Counted from the first letter of the stretch, positions 27,482 to 36,578 are shown. The stretch: DNA of 64,000 nucleotides from Lentzea aerocolonigenes (GCF_000974445.1 NZ_BBOJ01000010.1:1-64000); one strand, 5' to 3'. Made by a program: numbers and translations. The notes: generated by a model from the letters alone, not told the origin.

Positions 27482-28167
27482 TCGTCGAACCCCCCTGGTG
27501 TCGATCCGGACCCGGCTCGGTAGGCGTCGGCGAGCAACTCGGACACGTGCACCGCGGTGCCCGGACCACCCTCGACGTAGCCGTGTGCGCCGAGCAGCCG
27601 GACCCCGGCCCGGTCGAGGGCGGTGATCTGTGCGTGCAGGTCGGCGACGGCCGGGGCGTCGAGCCCGTCCGGTCCGGCGCCTTCGAGCGCGCAGCGCACC
27701 TGCAGCTGCTCCATGACGACGTCGGCGACCGCGCTCTTCACCACGCTGTGCTGCAACAGAACCACGTCGCCGGTGTGCCGCTGGTCGAGGTAGCGCAGCG
27801 CGCCCTCGAGCAGCCGGTAGGACAGGCCGAGGCGCAGCCCGGCCAGCGCGGTGGTCCACGACCGCGCTTCCGGCACCTGGACGGCGTTCACCGGCCGGCG
27901 GGCCCGCAACGCGGTCAGACCGGGCACGCCGGTGTTCAGGTGTTCGACGGTGTCGTCCGGGGCCCATTCCCATTCGCCCTGGCGCAACCGGTCAGCGTCC
28001 TCGGCCACCTCGTCCGGCACCAGCGCGTGGCCGGCCGGACCGAGGACCACGACCCCCGGACCGGCGGCGGCGTGCAGCGCGGTCAGTGCGGCGGACCAGC
28101 CGCTCGCGTGCGCGACGGCGAGCATCTCCGGCCATGCCGCACCAAGGGCCGTGCCTGTCCTGGTCAT
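27478..28167 (-). CDS. Short acyl-CoA-dehydrogenase-like protein
   Basis: This 229-residue protein has a C-terminal helical region like the ACAD C-terminal domain (SWTTALAGLRLGLSYRLLEG, then HTGDVVLLQHSVVKSAVADV), with an N-terminal part too short for a full ACAD. The usual FAD-site motifs are not evident. It may be a non-catalytic partner of the adjacent full-length ACAD, in the manner of heteromeric actinobacterial ACADs. Coupled by ATGA to genes on both sides. Confidence 0.6.
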   Translation of the reverse strand: MTRTGTALGAAWPEMLAVAHASGWSAALTALHAAAGPGVVVLGPAGHALVPDEVAEDADRLRQGEWEWAPDDTVEHLNTGVPGLTALRARRPVNAVQVPEARSWTTALAGLRLGLSYRLLEGALRYLDQRHTGDVVLLQHSVVKSAVADVVMEQLQVRCALEGAGPDGLDAPAVADLHAQITALDRAGVRLLGAHGYVEGGPGTAVHVSELLADAYRAGSGSTPGGFDE

Positions 28168-29069
28168 CGGAGTTTCTCCTGCTCCTCGGAGTCGGCGACG
28201 TGCGCACCGGCGGAATCGGGCTCGACGGTGATCGCGCAGTGCGCGAACCGGCCCAGATCGGGGTCGTAGTCGGCGAGCAGCACCCGCCGGCCCGTGCGGC
28301 GCCAGCCGTCCCACTCGGCGGCGAGCACGGACCAGATGCCGCTGGCCGGGCGTCCGGCGGGCACCGCGACGGTGCCGACCGGGAGCCGGTCGCCGCAGAC
28401 GGCCACCAAACCGGGCCCGGCCAGCGCGGTGACCGCTCCGGGTTGTTCCCCTGCCAGCAACGCCGACCAGCAGGCCGGTACCTCCTCGGGCGGCACGGGC
28501 CGCGGTTGCGCCGTCTCGACCCGGTGCGCCGCGTCGACGTCCAGGGTCAGCACGGTCACCGCGTCCTCGGTGACCCGCAGATGCGCTGGCACCGGTTCGG
28601 CGTGCAGCACGCTGGCCTGGTCCAGAGCGAACACCAGGATCCGGCGAGCACCCAGCCGGCTGCGGTTCTCGGCCAGCCACAGCGCGGTGAACACCCCGAC
28701 CAGGCCCATGTCGGCGATGCCGAGGACCAGTCCGGTGTCCGGAACGGCCGAGTCGAGGAAGCACATCGGGAAGCCGGGCTCGGCGTCCGGCGCCGTGCTG
28801 GCCATGACGGCGAGGTCGAACCGGTCGCCACGACCGTTCAGCTCGGGCAGCACGGCCTCGACCAGGTCGGTGAACGACACCCGTCCGGCCGCCAGGCCTT
28901 CCTGGTCGGCCGTCAGCCCGAAGGTGCCGAACAGGTCGCGGAAGTAGTCGTGGTCCTGCGGGCGGTACTCGCGTCGGTCGATCCCGGCGCGCTGGGTGAC
29001 CGCAGCCAGGCGCAGTTCCCCCGGCCCGGCCCGGCCGTCGTCGGCCAGTCGGGAAACCGTGATGTACAT
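28164..29069 (-). CDS. Degenerate thiolase/ketosynthase-fold protein
   Basis: This 301-residue protein looks like the N-terminal half of a thiolase-fold enzyme: FDLAVMASTAPDAEPGF, then VPDTGLVLGIADMGLVGVFT where an active-site Cys would be expected after the fourth strand, but here the motif has no Cys. A strand GARRILVFALDQASVLH follows. No catalytic His pair is apparent. It may be a structural partner of the KAS III encoded next to it, or a repurposed protein. I cannot assign a reaction. Confidence 0.45.
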   Translation of the reverse strand: MYITVSRLADDGRAGPGELRLAAVTQRAGIDRREYRPQDHDYFRDLFGTFGLTADQEGLAAGRVSFTDLVEAVLPELNGRGDRFDLAVMASTAPDAEPGFPMCFLDSAVPDTGLVLGIADMGLVGVFTALWLAENRSRLGARRILVFALDQASVLHAEPVPAHLRVTEDAVTVLTLDVDAAHRVETAQPRPVPPEEVPACWSALLAGEQPGAVTALAGPGLVAVCGDRLPVGTVAVPAGRPASGIWSVLAAEWDGWRRTGRRVLLADYDPDLGRFAHCAITVEPDSAGAHVADSEEQEKLR

Positions 29070-29121
29070 GCCGGTGGCTCCTCCTGCGGGCTCGATCGGG
29101 TCGGTGCGGCGGCAACCGGGC

Positions 29122-30057
29122 TCAGTGCTGGAGGACCATGGCCGAGAAGGTCGCCCCCAGCCCCACCGAGGTCATCAGGTAGCGGTCGCCGGGCCGCAGC
29201 CGTCCGGCGTCGACCGCGGTCCGGTAGTTGATGAAGCTGTCGGCACCGAAGCAGTGCCCGCAGCCGGCCAGGTTGTCCATGAACAGCCGATCGGCGCCGC
29301 GCACGCCGAGCAGCCGCAGCACCCGCAGCCACGACATCCGGTTGACGTTGTGCGGCAGGATCAGCGCGATGTCGTCGAGGTCGAGCCCGGCGCTGCGCAC
29401 CGCGGCGTCCATCACCTCGGCCAGCAGTGCCGGGTACTCGTCGTGGAACGCCGCGGTCAGTTCGTCGTCGAGCCAGGCGCCGCGGTGGAACTTGCCGCAG
29501 GTGCGAGTCGCGTAGGACAGCATCCGGTCCCGATCACCGCCGGCCGCGACCAGGACCGCTGCCGCGCCCTCGCCCATGACACCGGTGTCGGCCAACACCT
29601 TGCCCGCCGTGGTGAACGCCTTCTCCCCCGCCACCAGCAGCGCCAGCGACTGCGGATCGGGGTCCGCGGCCAGCAGCTCGCCGGCCACCTCGACGGCCAG
29701 CAGCCCGGAGGCGCAGGCGTGCTGGGTGAGGCAGATCGCGGTGGCTGTCTCCAGTCCCAGCCGCCGGCACGCCTCGGCGAGCGGGTTGACCGGGTGCGGG
29801 GCGACCACCGGCATGGTTCGCGCCTGGATCACGTAACGGATCCGCGGCCGCAACGCCTCGAAGTCGGGCAGTCCGTTCGCCGCCGCGACCAGCAGGTCGG
29901 CCGGACCGGCCGCGGGGTCGAGCGGGATCCGGCCGAACCCGAAGTACCGCTCGTACATCCGCACCCGTGGCTCGGGGATGCCGTGCTCGCGCAGGAACTC
30001 GGCCACCGGCACCGTCGCCTTCGGGATGTGGCTCGCCACCGCCACCAGCGAAGTCAT
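29122..30057 (-). CDS. KAS III-family acyltransferase/ketosynthase, sub-cluster A
   Basis: This 311-residue FabH-like protein has the nucleophile Cys115 in LTQHACASGLLAVE and His236 in LPHNVNRMSW. At the third position, where FabH has Asn, it has His268 in GCGHCFGADSF. Stand-alone KAS III-like enzymes with altered third residues often transfer acyl groups to O or N (CerJ type) rather than condensing malonyl-ACP. Coupled by ATGA to the MATE gene. It may accept the acyl group built on the adjacent ACP. Confidence 0.85.
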   Translation of the reverse strand: MTSLVAVASHIPKATVPVAEFLREHGIPEPRVRMYERYFGFGRIPLDPAAGPADLLVAAANGLPDFEALRPRIRYVIQARTMPVVAPHPVNPLAEACRRLGLETATAICLTQHACASGLLAVEVAGELLAADPDPQSLALLVAGEKAFTTAGKVLADTGVMGEGAAAVLVAAGGDRDRMLSYATRTCGKFHRGAWLDDELTAAFHDEYPALLAEVMDAAVRSAGLDLDDIALILPHNVNRMSWLRVLRLLGVRGADRLFMDNLAGCGHCFGADSFINYRTAVDAGRLRPGDRYLMTSVGLGATFSAMVLQH

Positions 30058-31421
30058 CGCGGACCACCGGGGAGTGCGCCTTCGACCGGGGCCACCGGAC
30101 GCATCCGGCGCACCCGGCCGACGGCGATCACCACCACGACCAGGCCGACCACGTTGCCCACGGCGGCGGTCGCGTAGAGCGCGCTCGGGTCGTCGAGGGT
30201 CCGTGCCAGCACCCCGCCGATGACGACGATCTCGGCGAAGTAGACGACGTTGAGCAGCACGGCGAGCGTGCCGCTGCCGATGTGCTCCAGGAACGTCAGC
30301 GAGGCCAGCACCGGTCCCTGCACGAAGTAGGTCAGGGCGACCAGGCCGAGGTAGAGCCCGATCGCGGCGACCACGCGCGGATCGTCGGAGAAGATCCGCC
30401 CGACCACGTCGCGCAGCAGCCAGATGACCGCCGCCACCACCGCGTAGAAGGCGAAGGCCAGCTCCAGCCCGGCGCGCAGGATTTCCCTCGCCCGGTCCAC
30501 CGAGCCCGCGCCGCGCTGCTGGTTGATCACGATCGCGGTTGCCCCGCCGAGCTGGATGCCCGGGATGATGATCAACGCTTGGAGCGTGGACGCCGCGGCG
30601 TAGCCCGAGATCGTGTCCGGACCGAAAGGCGTCAGCACCCACAGCATGCCCACGTTGAACAGCGAGATCAGCACGTAGGACAGCGCGACCGGCACCCCGA
30701 CGCCCCGCAGGAAGCCGATGACCTCGCCGCGCACCGGCACCCCGGTGAGACGCCCCCACAGCCGGTGGCGACGCATCAGCCACAACCCTGGGACCGCCGC
30801 GGCCGCGCTCGCCACCGCGGTCGCGATCGGCACGCTGAACAGCCCCAGCCCGGCGCCGAAGCCGAGCACGGCGACGAGCGTGAACTCGACCGCCGCGCTG
30901 GTGAGGGTGACCACCGCGGCCGCCCTGGCGTGCCCGAACCCGCGCAGCGCCGCCGAGCACAGCGCCGGCAGCACCACGGTCAGGCTGGCCAGCGACGTCC
31001 AGCGCAGGAACCAGACGAACTCGGCCCGTTCGGCAGCCGGCACGTCCAGCAGAGCGCCCAGCGCCGGAGAACCGACGTAGAGCAACAGGCACAGCACGAC
31101 CCCGGTGACCACGAACACCCGCAACAGCGCCACCGCGGTCGGAACCAGGTCCTGCGGTCGTTCGCGCCCCCGGCTGATCGACGCCATGACCTGGTACGTG
31201 ATGCCGAACGCCGTGCTCATGGCGACGAACAGGAGCAGGATCGGCATGGTCAGCGACCGGATGTAGAGCGCCTCGTTGCTGACCCGGCCGAGCAGCGCCA
31301 CCACACCGATGATCTCGACGAACAGCACGACGTCGGCGATCGTCATCGGCAGCGCCAGCCCGGCGATGACGCGTCGGGTCCCGGCCCGGTCGGCCGCAAC
31401 CAAACCGTTGCGGTCGGCCAT
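30054..31421 (-). CDS. MATE-family exporter, copy 2
   Basis: This 455-residue membrane protein with about twelve hydrophobic segments is paralogous to the MATE at 23435-24841: it shares VINQQRGAGS, YFVQGPVLASLTFLEHIGSG and LTPFGPDTISGYAAA-type blocks. It lies between the KAS III and ACP genes and is coupled to the KAS III. It probably exports a product or toxic intermediate. Confidence 0.88.
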   Translation of the reverse strand: MADRNGLVAADRAGTRRVIAGLALPMTIADVVLFVEIIGVVALLGRVSNEALYIRSLTMPILLLFVAMSTAFGITYQVMASISRGRERPQDLVPTAVALLRVFVVTGVVLCLLLYVGSPALGALLDVPAAERAEFVWFLRWTSLASLTVVLPALCSAALRGFGHARAAAVVTLTSAAVEFTLVAVLGFGAGLGLFSVPIATAVASAAAAVPGLWLMRRHRLWGRLTGVPVRGEVIGFLRGVGVPVALSYVLISLFNVGMLWVLTPFGPDTISGYAAASTLQALIIIPGIQLGGATAIVINQQRGAGSVDRAREILRAGLELAFAFYAVVAAVIWLLRDVVGRIFSDDPRVVAAIGLYLGLVALTYFVQGPVLASLTFLEHIGSGTLAVLLNVVYFAEIVVIGGVLARTLDDPSALYATAAVGNVVGLVVVVIAVGRVRRMRPVAPVEGALPGGPR

Positions 31422-31422
31422 C

Positions 31423-31695
31423 TTACTGCTGCTCCTCGGCCTGACCGGCCACGTACTCGGTGAGCGTTCCGATCGTCTCGAAGTGACGCGGCTCGAAGGT
31501 GTCCGGGTCGAACTCGACCCCGAACTCGTCCTCGAGCTTCATCAGCAGCTCGAGGATGTTCGTCGAGTCGAGACCGAGGTCGTCGACGATGCGCTTGTCC
31601 GGGCTCAGCGCGCCGACATCGCGTCGAGTGAGCTCCGAGAGCGTGCCGACCACACGGGTGTGCGCTTGCGTCAGGGCGGCTTCGGTGTTCGTCAT
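31423..31695 (-). CDS. Acyl carrier protein, BtrI-like position
   Basis: This 90-residue ACP has the phosphopantetheine Ser in DDLGLDSTNILELLMKLEDE, with typical acidic helix II. It is coupled to the PLP decarboxylase and ATP-grasp genes in the order seen for butirosin-type ACP-bound amino acid decarboxylation (BtrI, BtrK, BtrJ). It probably carries the amino acid that is loaded and decarboxylated. Confidence 0.9.
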   Translation of the reverse strand: MTNTEAALTQAHTRVVGTLSELTRRDVGALSPDKRIVDDLGLDSTNILELLMKLEDEFGVEFDPDTFEPRHFETIGTLTEYVAGQAEEQQ

Positions 31696-33008
31696 GCCCG
31701 TGCCTTTCCAGAAGAGAGTTCAGGGGTGGAGGCGGAGGGCACCTCGGGCGCCCACTCGTGAAGGCGCTGGCGGTCGACGAGGTCGGCGGGCCGGTCCCGA
31801 TCCCTGATCAGGTACGGCCGGCCGCCGTCGACCAGCACCTCGGCCGGGTGGCCGTGGCTGAGGAACAGCACCGGTGAGGCGGTGGGCCCGTAGGCGCCCG
31901 AACGCTGCACCCCGAGCAGGTCGCCGGGCCGCAGCGGCGGCAGCGGGGTGTGCGAGGACAGCGTGTCGTTCGGGGTGCACAACAGCCCGGTGACCCGCCA
32001 GTTCTCGGGCGGTTCGGTCGACTCCCGGCCGAGCAGCCGGATCGGGAAGTCCCGCTTGACGTACGAACCGACGCCGACCGCCGCCATGTGGTGGTGGGTC
32101 CCGCCGTCGGTCACCGCGAACCGTTCGCCCATGGACTCCTTGACCTGGCGGACCCGCACCACGTAGGTGCCCGACTCGGCGGTGAGGAAGCGGCCGAGCT
32201 CGGTGAACAGCCGGGTCCGCGGGTGCCGGGCCCGGAAGGCCGCGAACACCGGGTTGACCAGTTCCGCGAGCCGGCGCAGGTCCAGGTCGCGTTCGCCGTC
32301 GAAATAGGCGATCCCGAGGCCACCGCCCACGTCCACCGTCTCCAGCTCGAAGTCCAGCCGCTCGGCGACTCGTTCGGCCAGGTCGAGGATGCGGGTGGTG
32401 TTCTCGGCGACCACCTCCTCCGCCAGGATGCGGGTTCCCATGTACACGTGCACGCCGGTCAGCCGGACGTTGCGCAACCCGGCCACCCGCGCCCCGGCTT
32501 CCAGCACCTGTTCCTCGTCGATGCCGAACTGGCGCGGCTTGCCGCTCATCGTGAGCCGCGAACCCTTGACGGTGAAGGACGGGTTGATCCGCAACACGAC
32601 AGGGGCGACGGTGTTGCGCCGGGCCGCGAGCGCGTCGATCTCGGCCAGCTCGCCCCACGACTCGCAGACGACGGCGTGCACTCCGGCGGCGAGGCAGGCG
32701 TCGATCTCGTCGACGGACTTGCCCGGCCCCAGGAAGATGGTGTCCTGCGGGGCGACCCCGGCCCGGCCGGCGATCATCAGCTCGGCCAGCGACGACACCT
32801 CGGCCCCTGCCCCGAGCGACCGCAGGACCGCGCAGATCGACACGTTCGGGTTCGCCTTGAGGGAGAACAGGATCCCCACTTCGGGGTGCAGCACCTCGCG
32901 CAGTTGCCGATAGCGCTCGCGCAGCACGTCGGCGTCGTAGACGAACAGCGGCGTGCCGAACTCGCGGGCCAGATCGGCAACGGCCAGACCACCGATGGTG
33001 TCGGTCAT
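31692..33008 (-). CDS. Type III-fold PLP-dependent decarboxylase, BtrK-like
   Basis: This 438-residue protein belongs to the alanine-racemase-fold decarboxylases (DAP/ornithine decarboxylase family). The PLP Lys is in ILFSLKANPNVSI; further motifs are GPGKSVDEI, VDVGGGLGIAYF, ELGRFLTAESG and the C-terminal Cys motif LLCTPNDTLSS. BtrK decarboxylates gamma-glutamyl-ACP to GABA-ACP. The coupled ACP and ATP-grasp ligase make decarboxylation of an ACP-bound amino acid the best guess. A second such enzyme is at 48950-50158. Confidence 0.88.
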   Translation of the reverse strand: MTDTIGGLAVADLAREFGTPLFVYDADVLRERYRQLREVLHPEVGILFSLKANPNVSICAVLRSLGAGAEVSSLAELMIAGRAGVAPQDTIFLGPGKSVDEIDACLAAGVHAVVCESWGELAEIDALAARRNTVAPVVLRINPSFTVKGSRLTMSGKPRQFGIDEEQVLEAGARVAGLRNVRLTGVHVYMGTRILAEEVVAENTTRILDLAERVAERLDFELETVDVGGGLGIAYFDGERDLDLRRLAELVNPVFAAFRARHPRTRLFTELGRFLTAESGTYVVRVRQVKESMGERFAVTDGGTHHHMAAVGVGSYVKRDFPIRLLGRESTEPPENWRVTGLLCTPNDTLSSHTPLPPLRPGDLLGVQRSGAYGPTASPVLFLSHGHPAEVLVDGGRPYLIRDRDRPADLVDRQRLHEWAPEVPSASTPELSSGKARA

Positions 33009-34402
33009 GCCGCACCGCCGGCCAACTCGGCGACGCGCTCGCCCACCCGCCGGTCCAGTTCGTCGACCTCGTCGGCCGACCTGCCGATGACCAGGCCGTA
33101 CAGCCGGCCGTCGAACGTCGGGTGAGCCGCCTCGTCGTGCTCGTCTCCGGGGGACGGGGCAGCTGCGTTCACGGTGGCGAAGTTGTTCACCAGGAAGCCG
33201 GCGCCGGTCCGGCGTTCGAACGCCAGATCGCCCAGCACCGACCGCAGCCGGTGGAAGGGCACGGGCTGGTGCAGCCGCAGCGGGTAGTGCCGGGCCAACG
33301 CGATCGCGTCCGGCCCGATCAGCCGTTCCTGAATGCCCACCTGGTAGGTGGACATGTTGTTGCGGGCGTTGATCTCCACCAGCGGGTAGAGCCGGCCGTC
33401 GGGATCGATCATGGCGTCGATCCCGGCCACGCCGAAGTACCCGTCGCGGTGCAGCCGCGCGCCGACCGCGGCGGCGACCTCGGCCAGCTCGGCGGCCTGG
33501 GCGCTGGACAACCGGGCCGGGATGCGGTGGCCCTTGTGCACCCCGCCCTCGGTGATCGCCTCTTTGACGAAGTCGAGGTGGACGGCGCCGTCGCGGCCGA
33601 CGGTCACCTGGTAGTTGAGGTCGGTCTCCTTGGCCACCCACTCCTCGACGACGACGTCGGCCCGGCTGGAACCGGCACGTCGTTCCCGGGCCAGGATCAT
33701 TCGGCACAGCCGCTCGAACCGGTGGGCGTTCTCCACGAGGGTGATGCCCCGCCCGGACACCCCGAGAGCGTCCTTCACCGCGACCCGGCGGCCGGCGGCG
33801 AGCAGGTCGGCGACCGGGCCGGCGACCTCCTCCAGCTCATCGAGCGTGTCGCACGCCCAGCCCAACGGCTGGCGCAGGCCCAGCTCGTCGCCGACGCGCC
33901 GACTGTAGATCTTGCTGTTCACCCGGATGCACAGCCGGGCGTCCGGGGTGCACAAGGGCAGGCCGGTGGCCTCGGCCAGCTTCTCCTCCACCGCGGAGAC
34001 GCCGTGCGGCCACAGCCGGGCGCCACCGGCGGCGAGCAGGCGCAGTTCGTCGACCAGCCCGGGGTCGGCCAGCACGTCCTCGGTGACGGTCTGCTGGGCG
34101 TCCTGGGTGCCGCAGGCCAGCACCCGCGGCACCGGGAGCTCCAGCTCGTGCAGGTGGGCCAGGTAGTCCGGATCAGGGGCCGCCTTGAGGACCACGGTGT
34201 CGCCCGCGTCGCCGAGCAGCAACGCGAACTCGTCCATCCGGTTCACCACGGCTCGGCTGCCGGCCGAGGAGAACCGCGGCAGGCCCGGCTGTTCGCGGGC
34301 CCACTGGTCCTCGACCTCGAAGTTGCCGAGCAGCACCAGTGGCCCCGGCGCACCGAGCGCGGACCGAATCCGTCCGAGGAAGTCTGGTGGAGTCTCCGCC
34401 AC
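33005..34402 (-). CDS. ATP-grasp ligase, BtrJ-like
   Basis: This 465-residue ATP-grasp protein has a glycine-rich loop (KDALGVSGRGITLVENAHRF), VVEEWVAKETDLNYQVTVGR and metal-binding residues in GIDAMIDPDGRLYPLVEINARN. In butirosin biosynthesis the homologous BtrJ ligates glutamate to an ACP. Placed first in an operon with ACP and PLP decarboxylase, it is expected to load an amino acid on the ACP at 31423. It starts with GTG and is coupled to the decarboxylase by ATGA. Confidence 0.82.
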   Translation of the reverse strand: MAETPPDFLGRIRSALGAPGPLVLLGNFEVEDQWAREQPGLPRFSSAGSRAVVNRMDEFALLLGDAGDTVVLKAAPDPDYLAHLHELELPVPRVLACGTQDAQQTVTEDVLADPGLVDELRLLAAGGARLWPHGVSAVEEKLAEATGLPLCTPDARLCIRVNSKIYSRRVGDELGLRQPLGWACDTLDELEEVAGPVADLLAAGRRVAVKDALGVSGRGITLVENAHRFERLCRMILARERRAGSSRADVVVEEWVAKETDLNYQVTVGRDGAVHLDFVKEAITEGGVHKGHRIPARLSSAQAAELAEVAAAVGARLHRDGYFGVAGIDAMIDPDGRLYPLVEINARNNMSTYQVGIQERLIGPDAIALARHYPLRLHQPVPFHRLRSVLGDLAFERRTGAGFLVNNFATVNAAAPSPGDEHDEAAHPTFDGRLYGLVIGRSADEVDELDRRVGERVAELAGGAA

Positions 34403-34742
34403 GTGTCACGTCCCGTCTGCGCTCAAGCTGCCGGATGACATCGGTGAACGTATGCGCCCAGCGCGATCCGGGTAATGACGGGAAGCGCGCACTTCCGACC
34501 CGGCTGATCGGGTATGGCCGCCGGTCGCGCCGGACCATCGCCCGAATGTGCGCCCCGCAGGACCGGGAGTGATCTCACCAGCGCTGCGTAACATGGCCGG
34601 GGAAGAACCGAGTCAATTGTTTCGAGGCTTGCCCGGGAAACTCGCTCGAAGCGGCATCCTCGCCGGCCGCGGATCCTCAAGGCGATTCCTCGTATCCGGG
34701 CGGTCGGCGCACAACCACCAACCGGACGCGGGAGCGATTTCT
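34403..34742. promoter_or_regulatory. Divergent promoter region, ATP-grasp operon and radical SAM gene
   Basis: These 340 bases lie between the starts of the minus-strand ATP-grasp operon and the plus-strand radical SAM gene. No gene is seen. They should contain both promoters. I find no clear operator repeat. Confidence 0.5.
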
Positions 34743-35900
34743 GTGAATGACTCCGAAAAACGTGGTCTTCGGCATTCCCTGGTTCGCGCGAACACGGCCA
34801 TTCGCGCTGGACGCAAGCTCTACCCCGAGTACAACAACGTGTTTCTGCGCACCTACCCGGTGACGTTCGGCGCCCCCCGGACCGAGTACGACATGTACCA
34901 GTTCTGGTTCCGCACCCGAGGCTGCACGTACGACCGGGCCGGCCAGTGCAGCATGTGCAACTACGGCATCGGCCCGGAAATCGACCCGGAAGTCGTCGCA
35001 CGCTCGGTCGAGCGCAAACTGGCCACCGTTCCCGAGGCCGCCTGCCTGTACCTGTCGCCGTCCGGGAGCCTGCTCGACGAGCGGGAGGTACCCGCACAGA
35101 TGCGCGACCGGCTGCTGCGCGCGGCGGCCGCGCGGAGACCGTCCACCTTCGCGTTCGAGAGCCGCCCGGAGGTCTGCGACCGCGACAAGCTCGACCAGTT
35201 GCGCCAGCACTTCGCCCCCGGCACGCGGCTGGTGTGCCAGATCGGCGTCGAGTCGTGGGATCCGCAGGTGCGCTCCATGTGCCACCTCAAGCCGACCCGC
35301 CAGCAGGCCTACCTGGACACCGCGAGCACGCTGCTCGACCTGGGCTTCGACCCGATCGCCAACATCACCCTCGGCGGCCTGGGCCTGTCCCCCGGCGAGG
35401 CCTACCGGGACACGCTGGCCGGGGTGCGCGGCGCGCGGGCGGCCGGCTACCGCACCCAGATGGTCTTCCCGCTGAGCGCGAAGGCCGGCACCCTGCTCGG
35501 CTGGGCCCACGACCAGGGACTGTGGGACCCGCCGACGCTGTGGATGCTGGTCCGGCTGCTGGCCGAGTGCGCCGACGACGCCACCGACCAGGACGGCTAC
35601 GGCGACCTCGACATCTCCTGGTACAACCCGGAACTGGACGACGTCGTGCAGTCCCGCCCGGACAGCTGCGAGCGATGCCGCCCGGTACTCGTCGACTCGC
35701 TGTCGGCGTTCCGGTTGCGCCCCAGGGCCGACGCGCTGGCCCCGGCCACGGCGTGGAACGGCTGCCCGTGCCCGGCCCGCACCGACCGGCTGCTGGCCGA
35801 CCCCGACCCGCTCAACTACCTCGACCGGCTGGTCGCGGTCGCCGACCGCTGGGCCGGACAGGGCGAGGTGTCGGACCAACGCGGTCTCAGCGTCGGCTGA
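34743..35900 (+). CDS. Radical SAM protein, Elp3/RaSEA-like
   Basis: This 385-residue protein has an iron-sulfur Cys motif C61-X7-C69-X2-C72 (RGCTYDRAGQCSMCNYG) instead of the classical CX3CX2C. That pattern resembles the TIGR01210/RaSEA group near archaeosine synthase and Elp3. Further matches are LYLSPSGSLLDEREVP, FESRPEVCDRDKL, QIGVESWDPQVR and ANITLGGLGLSPGEAY. A C-terminal Cys cluster (CERC, later CPCPAR) may bind a second metal site. It uses SAM-derived radicals on an unknown substrate. The GTG at 34743 has GGGAG eight bases upstream. It is divergent from the ATP-grasp operon and followed by no coupled gene. Confidence 0.8.
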   Translation: MNDSEKRGLRHSLVRANTAIRAGRKLYPEYNNVFLRTYPVTFGAPRTEYDMYQFWFRTRGCTYDRAGQCSMCNYGIGPEIDPEVVARSVERKLATVPEAACLYLSPSGSLLDEREVPAQMRDRLLRAAAARRPSTFAFESRPEVCDRDKLDQLRQHFAPGTRLVCQIGVESWDPQVRSMCHLKPTRQQAYLDTASTLLDLGFDPIANITLGGLGLSPGEAYRDTLAGVRGARAAGYRTQMVFPLSAKAGTLLGWAHDQGLWDPPTLWMLVRLLAECADDATDQDGYGDLDISWYNPELDDVVQSRPDSCERCRPVLVDSLSAFRLRPRADALAPATAWNGCPCPARTDRLLADPDPLNYLDRLVAVADRWAGQGEVSDQRGLSVG

Positions 35901-36124
35901 GGGAGCGAGCCCCGGGCGTGAGCGGTCTCGGTTCACCAACCAGATCTCACCGAGCCTGTGCGTGCGATCTTTCTGGAGCCTGCTCAGGGGATCGCGCCCT
36001 TGAGAGCTGCTGACGTTGCTGTTCGCGGCCGCACCGACGAGTCGGCCGCCGCCAAGCTCGACATCTCCGGATCGTGGCCGACCTGATGGACCGGCTCGGC
36101 GCGCAGCCGGTTCCAGGCTGGCAG

Positions 36125-36420
36125 CCGTGGGAACGTCGCTGCGCGCGGCGGGTTTCGCCGTCGACGTGGCCACGGGCCTGCCCGGCGCCGACGGGGCACT
36201 GGGCGTCAACTCCCACGACTGCGGGGTGTTCGACCGCTGCGGCACGGGGCCGTCGAGCTCGACCTCGCCAGGCACGACGCCGGACCGAGGGTGGCGCACT
36301 GGAGCCCACGACCAAGGAGTTCGCGGTGCTGCCACCCTGCCGGCCGCGCTCAGTCGTCCCGTGTCGCACGCCGAGCTGCTCGCCGGGCGGGACGAAGTGG
36401 TACGCCCGCGACCAACGTGC
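36125..36420 (+). pseudogene. Decayed OmpR-type response regulator
   Basis: Within the 35901-36578 gap, one frame reads LRAAGFAVDVATGLPGADGA then LGVNSHDCGVFDRC, strongly like a response-regulator receiver. A second frame then reads EPTTKEFAVL, and the first frame resumes with RPVSHAELLAGRDEVV, both typical of an OmpR-type winged helix. The pieces are in the right order but much too close together and in different frames, so the gene has deletions and frameshifts. The rest of the gap holds nothing I can recognise. Confidence 0.55.
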
Positions 36421-36578
36421 TCACGGTCGTCATCGCCGGGCTGGGCGCCGCGGGCCGATCCAGACCGCGGCCGGTTTCGATTGCGCGATGACGTAACTGA
36501 CACGACGCGTCGCCGTACTCGCCCGTGCGACCGGAATCGTTCGCATTGCTCACGACGAGATACTCTCTGACGAACCGA

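Noticed and set aside
24991-34402. Interpretation of sub-cluster A as a butirosin-type aminoglycoside cluster
   Set aside because: Only the ACP, decarboxylase and ATP-grasp genes match; no 2-deoxy-scyllo-inosose synthase or other aminocyclitol genes are present.
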